A stretch of DNA of 64,000 bases, from the NCBI GenBank assembly GCA_944385365.1, contig CALWWW010000008.1, forward strand, positions 1 through 64,000, in the 5' to 3' direction. This document shows positions 1-7,061 of the stretch, one piece after another; position 1 is the stretch's first letter, and each line of letters opens with the position of its first letter. The position numbers were made by a program, and so were the translations under genes. Source of the stretch: an uncultured Oscillospiraceae bacterium. GTDB taxonomy: Bacteria > Bacillota > Clostridia > Oscillospirales > Oscillospiraceae. The notes below the pieces were generated by a model. The model had not been told where the DNA came from and made no database searches. It saw only the letters and a program-made list of their open reading frames with translations.

Positions 1-305
1 CCAAAGCGCCATCCGCAGATGGCGCAATCCCCGCGGCGTATGCCGCAAGGCCGCCGTCCCCACCCCATCGCGGGTGGCGGACGGCGGCCTTTTTGGTCCC
101 CCCCACCGTAGGGCGCGGCATCCTTGACGCGCCCATATTGCATTACCATCCGGGGCCGTCAGGGATGCCGGCCCCTACGTTTAAGGTAAGCAGAAATGCA
201 CACCGGCGGCGGGACACACAGGTCCCGCCCTACGTTCCATATCGGCAGTCCGTTCGTGTTCGTCGGGCGCAGCATCCCGGCGGCGGGGGCAAGCCCCCGC
301 CCTAC
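1..305. repeat. Intergenic hairpin mosaic, block 1
   Basis: Series of short inverted repeats with no supportable gene. In order: an 8-bp stem with CGCA loop (6-25), a long GC stem ending in T5 (47-94), a GTAGGG-headed hairpin (108-134), its inverted relative ending CCCTAC (152-178), a hairpin built on GGCGGGAC/GTCCCGCC (205-233) and one on GGCGGGGGC/GCCCCCGCC (282-305). The same modules recur in six other gaps in this window. The block runs off the left edge, so its full extent is unknown. ORFs predicted across it translate the repeats and have no ribosome site. Confidence 0.85.
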
Positions 306-387
306 ACGGTAGAACATATCGGTCCAACGGTGGAATTTCAGTGCGTACGCCGGACGATTAGATATATTCGGTCTCTTCCATGGACGC

Positions 388-422
388 AAAACCGGAGGCG
401 CCGCTGCTGCGGCGTCCCCGGT
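388..422 (-). terminator. Putative terminator after the small acidic protein gene
   Basis: GC-rich inverted repeat (CGCCGC and GCGGCG arms around AGCA, extended by AACCGG/CCGGTT) followed on the minus strand by TTTTG. It lies just downstream of the stop of the 443-883 gene. Confidence 0.5.
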
Positions 423-442
423 TGGTATACGTTCCTACTTTT

Positions 443-883
443 TTACTGCTGCTCTTCGTCGTCCTTGTCGGCCACGTCCACGTCGATGACAACGGATTCG
501 GCGGACTTGGGCTCGGTCACCAGATCATCCTCGGTGATATCCACCACATAGTCGTCGGTGACAATCTCATCGTCGTCGTCATGACCCTGGCTGCGCAGCT
601 CCTCAATGGCGATTTTCAGGTCCTCAATGGCGATCTTGGACTCGGAAATCCGCTCGCACCAGGGCGTATACACCGCCGGGTCCGGGGTCTGGCCCACAAT
701 ATAGTCCTTATAGTACAGCTTGCCCAGTTCAATCTGGGCCTTTTTGATCTTTTCCTCTTCGGTACGGATGGCCAGATTGGCCTTGGCCACGGATGCCAGC
801 TGGCGGGTCTTCTTCACTGCCGTCTGGGCACCCTCCACGGCCATGCCCTTGAACGTCTCCAGATAATCATTGAATGTTGCCAT
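443..883 (-). CDS. Small acidic coiled-coil protein of unknown function
   Basis: 146 residues, not recognised as a named family. Residues 1-95 are a charged, probably helical stretch rich in Lys, Glu and Ala (ALTLAKAN-type heptads) without membrane segment or signal peptide. From about residue 100 the chain turns strongly acidic, with DDDDE near 101-105 and further D/E runs to the end. The start is supported by GAAAGGAG about 9 bases upstream. The layout resembles small cytosolic Clostridia proteins annotated only as hypothetical; some relatives end in a zinc ribbon, which is missing here. It is transcribed in the same direction as lgt but 81 bp away, so it could have its own promoter. No function is claimed. 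Confidence 0.75.
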   Translation of the reverse strand: MATFNDYLETFKGMAVEGAQTAVKKTRQLASVAKANLAIRTEEEKIKKAQIELGKLYYKDYIVGQTPDPAVYTPWCERISESKIAIEDLKIAIEELRSQGHDDDDEIVTDDYVVDITEDDLVTEPKSAESVVIDVDVADKDDEEQQ

Positions 884-964
884 AGGGAATCGCTCCTTTC
901 AGTCCTGTGGGGTTGTTTCCTTATTTTTCGCCATTATACCACGGTTTTCCCCTTGTGGGAAGAG

Positions 965-1837
965 TCAGGCCGTCTTTTCTTCCGCTTCCGCGGCGGCGGC
1001 TTTCTGCCGGTTGACCGCCAGATTGGCCGGGTCGTGGGGCCGGATTTTCAGGTTCCACACCAACAGGCCCACGGCCACCAGGCAGGACAGAGCCGCCAGC
1101 AGCTGGCTGACCCGGATGCCGGTATTGAACAGGTACAGGCTGTCGGTGCGCATCCCCTCAATCCAGGCCCGGCCCAGGCCGTACCAGGCCACATACATGG
1201 TAAAAATCTGACCGTCATAGCGGCGGCGCTTTTTAAAATAGAAGTGCAGGGCCAGAAATCCCACCGCGTTCCAGACGGATTCATAGAGGAATGTGGGGTG
1301 ATAGTACGTCACCACACCGGCGCTGTCCTGGAGGCCCATCTTAAAAAAGCTGTCGGTGATGCCGCCATGGGCTTCCCGGTTCATGAAGTTGCCCCAGCGG
1401 CCGATGCACTGGCCGATGAGCAGGCCCATGGAGCCGATATCCATCATGGGCAGCAGGGGCGTTTTTTTCCATCTGGAATGGAGAATCACGCCGATGGCCG
1501 CGCCAATGACGCCGCCGTAGATGGCCAGACCGCCCTCCCAGATATAGAGGACGGAGATGGGATTGTCGGCGTACAGCTCCCAATAGAAAATGCAGTAATA
1601 GAGCCGCGCGCCGATGATGCCCAGGGGGGCCGCCAGCAGCAGCATATCGAGAATGTTGTCCTCGGTGAGACCGAACTGTTTGGCGCAGCGGCAGCCGTAG
1701 AGCACCGCCAGGGCGAAGCCGATGGCGATGAGAATGCCATACCAGTAGATGGGTTTGTCACCCAGAGAAAAGGCCACCGGCGAGGGGTTGATGTCAATGC
1801 CCAGATTGGGGAACGTGATGGGGGATGCCAAAAACAC
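965..1837 (-). CDS. lgt: Prolipoprotein diacylglyceryl transferase
   Basis: Transfers diacylglycerol from phosphatidylglycerol to the lipobox cysteine of prolipoproteins at the cytoplasmic membrane, the first step of lipoprotein maturation. The 290-residue product has several hydrophobic segments (about 31-48, 67-85, 100-120 and near the C-terminus) and the family signature GRWGNFMNRE at 146-155, with GGLAIYGG just before it. The start is a GTG six bases after the stop of the upstream M16 gene, with AAAGGA overlapping that stop, so the two are probably translationally coupled. A lipoprotein substrate is encoded in this window at 50724. The Ala/Glu-rich last 20 residues are an ordinary tail. 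Confidence 0.95.
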   Translation of the reverse strand: MFLASPITFPNLGIDINPSPVAFSLGDKPIYWYGILIAIGFALAVLYGCRCAKQFGLTEDNILDMLLLAAPLGIIGARLYYCIFYWELYADNPISVLYIWEGGLAIYGGVIGAAIGVILHSRWKKTPLLPMMDIGSMGLLIGQCIGRWGNFMNREAHGGITDSFFKMGLQDSAGVVTYYHPTFLYESVWNAVGFLALHFYFKKRRRYDGQIFTMYVAWYGLGRAWIEGMRTDSLYLFNTGIRVSQLLAALSCLVAVGLLVWNLKIRPHDPANLAVNRQKAAAAEAEEKTA

Positions 1838-1843
1838 AATACG

Positions 1844-3124
1844 TCATCCTTTCGCGTTGGGATAGATGAGGGAGAGGGCCGCCCGCTGGGGGACCACCGT
1901 ATCCCGGATCATCCGCACCGTCTCGTCCAGGGTGATGGAACGGTACAAATCCGGGAAGTCATAATAGAACGCCCCCTCAAAGGTGCTCTGGCACATACGG
2001 TAGCAGATGTTCTCGAAACTGTCAAGTTCCCGGACGCGCCGTCCGAAAGCCGACCGCTTGAGCCGCTGGAACAGGGCTTCGTCGGCGCCCTCCCTGCCCA
2101 GCCGCTCCGCCTCCTTGAGAATGGCGTCCACCACCCGCTCCGGCTCGTTGCTGTCGCCGCCGATGGACAGCATGCCCAGGGTCTTGACACCCTCGTAACC
2201 GGCGGAAAAATCGCAGTCGATGAGACCGTCCTCGTACAGCTTCGTATAAAAGGCCGTGGACTCGCCCACCAGCAGCTCTGCCGCCAGATCGCCCACCAGC
2301 TCCTGCCGGAGAATATCCGCGCCGGTTTTGGGCGTGTCGCAGCGGAACGCCACGGTGAAGCCCGGCATGGACACCTCCATGTTCTGTTCCACCCGCGCCA
2401 TCTTCTCCGCCGTCAGGGGCTCAGCAGGGCCGTAGTCCCGGCCGCCCACGCCGCCGGGGGTCTTGGGCAGAATCTCTCTTGCGCTCTCCACCACCAGGGC
2501 CGGGTCCACAGGACCCGCCACGCAGAGCATCATATTGGACGGGTCATAAAACGCCTTGTGGCAGTCGTACAGCGTCTGGGCCGTGATATCCTGGATGGAT
2601 TCCACCGTACCGGCGATGGGCACCCGAATGGGATGGTGCTGATACAGGGCCGCGAAGAGGTTCTCATACATCCGGGAGCCGGAGCTGTCCTCGTACATGC
2701 GGATTTCCTGGGCGATGATGCCCCGCTCCTTCTCCACGCTCTCCTCGGTAAAATAGGGCGTGGACACGTACCGCAGCAGCAGTTCCAGATTTTCCCGCCA
2801 ATTTTCCGTGGATTCTACATGATATGCCGTCATGGAATAGCCGGTGAAGGCGTTGGGACTGCCGCCCAGGGCGGAAAACTGCTGCATCACATTGCCCTCG
2901 GGCATATCGAACAGCTTATGCTCCAGATAGTGGGCCACACCGGCGGGCGTCTCATACACCTTGCCGTCCATGGTGAACTTGGTGTCGATGGAACCGAAGT
3001 CCGTGGCAAAAAAGGAATACGTCTTGGCAAAGTCGGGCCGGGGAATGACGCGAATCAGCAGCCCATTGGGCAGCCGCTCCTCGTAAAACGTCTCCCGCAG
3101 CTGTTCCAGCACTACCTTTTTCAT
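1844..3124 (-). CDS. M16-family zinc peptidase (YmfH-like, active type)
   Basis: 426-residue member of the pitrilysin/insulinase clan. It keeps the inverted zinc motif HYLEH at 65-69 and a downstream Glu near 140 in the IIAQEIRMYED stretch, which are the expected zinc ligands and catalytic Glu. No signal peptide, so cytosolic. It follows and overlaps (ATGA, 4 bp) the gene for a second M16 protein that lacks the zinc motif; Firmicutes YmfF/YmfH pairs are arranged the same way, and the two subunits probably pair into one chamber. The substrate is unknown; family members degrade short or unfolded peptides. lgt follows six bases later. Confidence 0.88.
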   Translation of the reverse strand: MKKVVLEQLRETFYEERLPNGLLIRVIPRPDFAKTYSFFATDFGSIDTKFTMDGKVYETPAGVAHYLEHKLFDMPEGNVMQQFSALGGSPNAFTGYSMTAYHVESTENWRENLELLLRYVSTPYFTEESVEKERGIIAQEIRMYEDSSGSRMYENLFAALYQHHPIRVPIAGTVESIQDITAQTLYDCHKAFYDPSNMMLCVAGPVDPALVVESAREILPKTPGGVGGRDYGPAEPLTAEKMARVEQNMEVSMPGFTVAFRCDTPKTGADILRQELVGDLAAELLVGESTAFYTKLYEDGLIDCDFSAGYEGVKTLGMLSIGGDSNEPERVVDAILKEAERLGREGADEALFQRLKRSAFGRRVRELDSFENICYRMCQSTFEGAFYYDFPDLYRSITLDETVRMIRDTVVPQRAALSLIYPNAKG

Positions 3125-4392
3125 TTTGCCACCCCCTCAATAAAGTACACCGTGTCCAGCGTCACCCGGCGGGCGGCCTCGGCCACCTGCTCCGCCGTCA
3201 CCGTCTCCAGCGATTTGGCCAGATCGGCCATGGTGCCCTCCCGGTCCAAAATGGCCTGGCCCAAGGCGTAATCGTCCAGCCGACCGGGGCTGTCCATGCC
3301 GGTTTTCAGGGAGGACAGCAGCGCAATGCGGGCGCCCTCCAGTTCTTCCTCGCTGATCTCCCCCTGCCGGGTCAGTTCCAGCTGGTGGAGAATCTCGTCC
3401 CGGGCCACCTCAAATTTGTCAAACTCAATGCCCGACGACACCACCATGACGCCTTTGAACTTTTCAATGGTGGAGCTGGCATAATAGCACAGAGACATCT
3501 TTTCCCGGACGTTCAGAAACAGCTTGCTGGTGACGCCGGAACCGAACACGGCGTTCATCATCAAGGCCGCCGGATACCGCTCCACATCGTCGGCGGTGCA
3601 GCCCAGGCGGAAGCCCATGGCCAGCTTGCCCTGGGTCACGTCCAGCGCTTCCCGCTTCGTCTGGACCGTCTCCGCCTTGTCCACAATCACGGTGGAAAAC
3701 GCGTCGGCCTCGCCGCGGGGCAGGTCCGACAGGCCCGCTTTCAGCAGGTCCGCCACCGTGTCACCGTCACAGCTGCCGTGGTAGAAAATCTCCATGCGGG
3801 AATGGGCCAGAATGTGGCGGTAGTGGTCGTAAAGACTCTTCGCCGTGATGGGCTCCACCTCTTCCACGTCGCCCAGACGGGGCAGGCCGTAGGCTTCGTC
3901 CTTGCACATGGTCCGCAGCAGCTGGGACACCACATAGCTGCGCTTGTTGTTGATGCGGGCTTCCATGGTGTTGATGAGGTTTTGCTTTTCGCCGTCCACA
4001 AAGGCGGAGACGAACGCCCCGTCCTCTGTCACCGGTTTTAGCAGCAGGCGGCAGACAAAGTCCACCATGGGGGCCAGAATGGGTTCGCCGTCCAATGCGT
4101 AACGGTCCTCCAGAAACGCCGCATAGAAGCCCGTGGTCTGCACCTCGCCCTTTTTGCGGACGAGACTGCCCACGCTGGCCCCGTAGTAGCCGTCCAGGAA
4201 CGCGGAAATTTCCCGCATGTCCGGGCAGCCCTCGCAGCCCCGCAGGAGCACCGCCGGCAGCAGCGCATTGGCCGCCGCTTCCTCCCGCCGCAGGGGGCGC
4301 AGCAGGGACAGGCTGAGACAGCCGGTTTTGAATTTTTCACTCTGCACACAGGTGAGGAACACACCGGGCAGAAGTTCTGTTCGTCTGTTCAA
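3121..4392 (-). CDS. M16-family peptidase-like protein without catalytic motif (YmfF-like)
   Basis: 423 residues with the M16 fold by sequence flavour (Ala/Leu-rich amphipathic helices, GSGVTSKLF and MSLCYYASS segments typical of the second half), but no HxxEH anywhere in the N-terminal domain. It is therefore the likely inactive partner of the peptidase encoded immediately downstream. The genes overlap by four bases, which favours balanced co-translation. First gene of the probable three-gene unit with the active M16 peptidase and lgt. A 12-bp-arm inverted repeat lies just upstream of its start. Confidence 0.85.
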   Translation of the reverse strand: MNRRTELLPGVFLTCVQSEKFKTGCLSLSLLRPLRREEAAANALLPAVLLRGCEGCPDMREISAFLDGYYGASVGSLVRKKGEVQTTGFYAAFLEDRYALDGEPILAPMVDFVCRLLLKPVTEDGAFVSAFVDGEKQNLINTMEARINNKRSYVVSQLLRTMCKDEAYGLPRLGDVEEVEPITAKSLYDHYRHILAHSRMEIFYHGSCDGDTVADLLKAGLSDLPRGEADAFSTVIVDKAETVQTKREALDVTQGKLAMGFRLGCTADDVERYPAALMMNAVFGSGVTSKLFLNVREKMSLCYYASSTIEKFKGVMVVSSGIEFDKFEVARDEILHQLELTRQGEISEEELEGARIALLSSLKTGMDSPGRLDDYALGQAILDREGTMADLAKSLETVTAEQVAEAARRVTLDTVYFIEGVAK

Positions 4393-4409
4393 TCAATTCA
4401 TCCTTTCCA

Positions 4410-4438
4410 GGGTATGGTGACCTATTGGGTCATCATAC
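4410..4438. promoter_or_regulatory. Interrupted inverted repeat between divergent operons
   Basis: Arms GGTATGGTGACC and GGTCATCATACC with a 5-bp spacer pair at 11 of 12 positions. It sits between the start of the M16 operon (minus) and the prmA promoter (plus), where a repressor site or a leader hairpin would fit. No known operator consensus is matched. Confidence 0.4.
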
Positions 4439-4476
4439 CACAGTTCGTCAAAAAAGTAAAATATGTTGGAAACTGC

Positions 4477-4505
4477 TTGTCAGAACGGCGCTTTTCCTGT
4501 AAACT
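4477..4505 (+). promoter_or_regulatory. Sigma-A-type promoter for prmA
   Basis: TTGTCA, 17-bp spacer, TAAACT, ending 30 bp before the prmA start. AAGGAGG stands at the proper distance in front of the ATG. Confidence 0.6.
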
Positions 4506-4534
4506 AATATCCACTGAATAAGGAGGCATACTAC

Positions 4535-5503
4535 ATGCAATGGATCGAACTGACCATCGCCACCGCGCCCGCGGGCATTGAGCTGGTGGCGGCACGGCTG
4601 ACGGCCTTGGGCTTCGACAGCTTTATTATGGACGATCAACAGGAGTTTCATGATTTTTTGGAGCAGAATCGTCAGTATTGGGACTATGTAGATGAAGAAC
4701 TGGAAGAAAAGATGGCGGGTGTTTCCCAAATTCGCCTCTATGTGGAGGACACGCCCCAGGCTGTGGAAACCGCGTCCTATCTCAGCGAGCAGCTTTCCCT
4801 GCTGCGCTGTCAGTTCCCGGCCGTGGACTTCGGCCCCCTGACGGTGTCCGCGGCGGGCTGCCGGGATGAGGACTGGGAGAACAGCTGGAAACAGTATTAC
4901 GAGCCCCTGCCCATCGGAGAAAAACTGTTGGTGGTGCCCCAGTGGCTTCACCCGGAAAACCCCGAGGGCCGTATTGAGGTACGGCTGGACCCGGGCATGA
5001 TCTTCGGCACCGGCGCCCACGCCTCCACGCAGATGTGCATGAAGGCGCTGGAACAGTGCATTCATGGCGGCGAGCGGGTCATCGACCTGGGCAGCGGCAG
5101 CGGTATCCTGTCCTTTACGGCGCTGCTGCTGGGGGCCGCCACGGCCACCGGCGTGGACATTGACCCCAAGGCCGAGGATATCGCTCGGGAAAACGCCGCC
5201 ATGAACGGCCTGGACGGTTCCCGATTCACCGCCGTCACCGGCAATGTCATTGAGGACCGGGCCCGCATGGAAGAGCTGGCAGAAGGCGGCTATGATGTGG
5301 TGTTGGCCAACATTGTGGCCGACGTCATCATCCCCCTGGCCCCGGTGGTGCCCCATTTTCTGCGCAAGGGCGGCGTGTTCCTGTGCTCCGGCGTCCTCAA
5401 TGTGCGGCTGGACGAGGTGAAAGCGGCCCTGGAAGCGGCGGGTCTCACCATCACCGGCTGCAATCAGATGGACGACTGGTGCCAGCTGAGCGCCACCTGC
5501 TGA
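4535..5503 (+). CDS. prmA: Ribosomal protein L11 methyltransferase
   Basis: SAM-dependent methyltransferase that trimethylates ribosomal protein L11 in the cytosol. The 322-residue chain has an N-terminal substrate-recognition domain and a C-terminal Rossmann methyltransferase domain. Motif I is IDLGSGSGIL at about 181-190, followed by an acidic end of strand 2 (GVDIDP), and the family-specific VLANIVADVI near 255. Length is usual. AAGGAGG precedes the ATG. The next gene begins 13 bp after the stop, so they are probably co-transcribed. Confidence 0.93.
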   Translation: MQWIELTIATAPAGIELVAARLTALGFDSFIMDDQQEFHDFLEQNRQYWDYVDEELEEKMAGVSQIRLYVEDTPQAVETASYLSEQLSLLRCQFPAVDFGPLTVSAAGCRDEDWENSWKQYYEPLPIGEKLLVVPQWLHPENPEGRIEVRLDPGMIFGTGAHASTQMCMKALEQCIHGGERVIDLGSGSGILSFTALLLGAATATGVDIDPKAEDIARENAAMNGLDGSRFTAVTGNVIEDRARMEELAEGGYDVVLANIVADVIIPLAPVVPHFLRKGGVFLCSGVLNVRLDEVKAALEAAGLTITGCNQMDDWCQLSATC

Positions 5504-5516
5504 GGAGGCTGCAACC

Positions 5517-6539
5517 TTGCCATACATTCCCTATCGCACCCGTGTGCGTCTGCGCAAACTGGCCGTGGCCCTGGTCATTGTCATTGTGCTGCTGTTGCTG
5601 ACCGCCGTGGGCCTTGTCATCTATTTGCAGCGCTTTCTGGTCTACTCCGCCGACGGCGTCCGATTGGAGTTCTCCCCCTCCACCGAGAACAGCACCGTCC
5701 ATGAAAAGCTGGAGCCGTTGCCCGACGCCCAGGTGGTAGTGGACACCAGTCCCGTGGAGGACACCAGCGCCATGACCCGCCTGGAGGGCATCTATGTGAC
5801 CACCGATATGCTGGACGAAACCGACGCCATTCTGGAAGCCGTCCAATCCGCCGAGGGACAGGTGGCCGTGCTGCTGGATGTGAAAAGCATCTACGGCAAT
5901 TTCTGTTACTCCACCGCCATTTCCGGCGCGGAGACGTCCTCCTCTGTGGATGTGACCGCCGTGGACCAGCTCATTGCCGATCTCAACGCCAATGGACGCG
6001 TCTATCTGATCGCCCGCCTGCCGGCGTTCCGGGACAGCGCCTATGCCCTGGCCAACCAGTCCTGCGGCCTGCCCCTGGACAACGGTGCACTGTGGCTGGA
6101 CAGCGACAGCTGTTACTGGCTGGACCCGGCCAATGAACAGGTCCTCTCCTATCTCCAGAGCATTCTCTCCGAACTGGCCGGTCTGGGCTTTGAGGAAGTG
6201 GTCCTGTCGGATTTCACATTCCCCTCCAGTCAGAACATTGCCTATGACGGCGACCGGGTGGCCGCCGTGCTGGACGCCGCCCAGCGGCTTTCCTCCAACC
6301 AGACGGAGAGCTCCCCTGCCCTGTCTCTGGCCACCACGGACCCGGTCCTGGCCGCCTACGCCGACCGGGTATATCTGACCAGCAGCGACGGCTCCCAGGT
6401 CCAGTCCCTGGTGGATACCTTTGCCGATGTCTATGACACGCTCCATGATTGCGTGGTCTTTCTCACCGATTCCCGTGATACCCGTTTTGCCGACTACGGT
6501 ATTCTGCGTCCGGCGGTGACGGAGGACGACGAGGAATAA
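5517..6539 (+). CDS. Membrane-anchored DUF4015-like (putative glycoside hydrolase fold) protein
   Basis: 340 residues. A TTG start is chosen because GAGGAGG sits about 9 bases upstream, right after the prmA stop. After a basic leader (YRTRVRLRKLA) comes a single membrane helix at about 18-40, so the rest is probably outside the cell. The ectodomain from about 85 resembles the TIM-barrel DUF4015 proteins: EGIYVT at the first strand, VAVLLDVKS, VYLIARLPAF, then a Trp/Asp-rich LWLDSDSCYWLDP segment and EVVLSDFTFP. The assignment is from motif flavour only, and no catalytic pair can be proven by eye. It ends in an acidic EDDEE tail and is followed by a repeat block. Confidence 0.6.
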   Translation: MPYIPYRTRVRLRKLAVALVIVIVLLLLTAVGLVIYLQRFLVYSADGVRLEFSPSTENSTVHEKLEPLPDAQVVVDTSPVEDTSAMTRLEGIYVTTDMLDETDAILEAVQSAEGQVAVLLDVKSIYGNFCYSTAISGAETSSSVDVTAVDQLIADLNANGRVYLIARLPAFRDSAYALANQSCGLPLDNGALWLDSDSCYWLDPANEQVLSYLQSILSELAGLGFEEVVLSDFTFPSSQNIAYDGDRVAAVLDAAQRLSSNQTESSPALSLATTDPVLAAYADRVYLTSSDGSQVQSLVDTFADVYDTLHDCVVFLTDSRDTRFADYGILRPAVTEDDEE

Positions 6540-6552
6540 CGGAGCTCCCAAA

Positions 6553-6926
6553 AAATAAAAAGTTTTACTCGATTTTTTTCAAAAAATCGCGGAGTCCAGA
6601 GGCAGCGCCTCTGGTCGCCCGTCGCAACGGGCGAAATCCCGCTGGCCGCAGCCAGCGAAACACCCGCGCCGCGCACGGCGCGAACTCCCCCATCGTCCCA
6701 AAGCGCCATCCGCAGATGGCGCAACCTCCACGGCGTCAGCCGTAAGGCCGCCGTCCCCACCCCATCGCGGGTGGCGGACGGCGGCCTTTTTGTACTCCAC
6801 ACCGTAGGGGGCGGCATCCTTGACGCGCCCATATTGCATTGCCATCCGGGGCCGTCAGGGATGCCGGCCCCTACATCGGTGGTAACCGGAGGACGTACCG
6901 GCGGCGGGGGCAAGCCCCCGCCCTAC
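6553..6926. repeat. Intergenic hairpin mosaic, block 2
   Basis: Lies between two convergent genes. Modules in order: AT-rich palindrome CGATTTTTTTCAAAAAATCG (6570-6589); CCAGAGGC/GCCTCTGG stem (6596-6614); three tandem small hairpins each followed by GAAA or GAA (6615-6690); CGCA-loop stem (6703-6722); long GC stem with T5 (6744-6791); GTAGGG-headed hairpin (6804-6830) with its inverted relative (6848-6874); and GGCGGGGGC hairpin (about 6903-6926). No gene is supportable. Bases 6927-7025 show nothing I can name. Confidence 0.85.
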
Positions 6927-7025
6927 GGGGTGGAAACCATCAGTCTATGGAAAATGGCCGACGCTTCCCACTCTGCAAACACACTCCATGCCCCTACTGG
7001 ATTTTATGGAATCGCCATATCGCAC

Positions 7026-7059
7026 AACTGGGAGCGCCGCGTTTGCGGCGCTCCCAGTT
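7026..7059 (-). terminator. Perfect hairpin directly after htpG
   Basis: 15-bp perfect arms (AACTGGGAGCGCCGC and its complement) around GTTT, ending 2 bp from the htpG stop codon. No T-run follows, so it may act as an mRNA 3' stabiliser or a weak terminator rather than a classic one. Confidence 0.5.
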
Positions 7060-7061
7060 GG

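Noticed and set aside
1-305. CRISPR-like array
   Set aside because: Repeats are different palindromes with short irregular spacing, not one direct repeat with uniform unique spacers, and no cas gene is present.
93-551. Repeat-derived ORFs with PPPY, GGGGKP and GRGIPDAP translations, here and in the other mosaic blocks
   Set aside because: They are translations of the hairpin modules, have no ribosome site and change frame between copies. Similar database entries are probably false genes.
380-3271. 963-codon plus-strand open frame
   Set aside because: It runs opposite lgt and two M16 genes, has no family motifs, and its low-complexity His/Gln/Gly-rich translation is typical of the antisense of GC-rich genes.
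3121-4392. Pseudogene call for the M16 protein without HxxEH
   Set aside because: The reading frame is intact with good start and overlap; inactive M16 partners are a normal subunit type.
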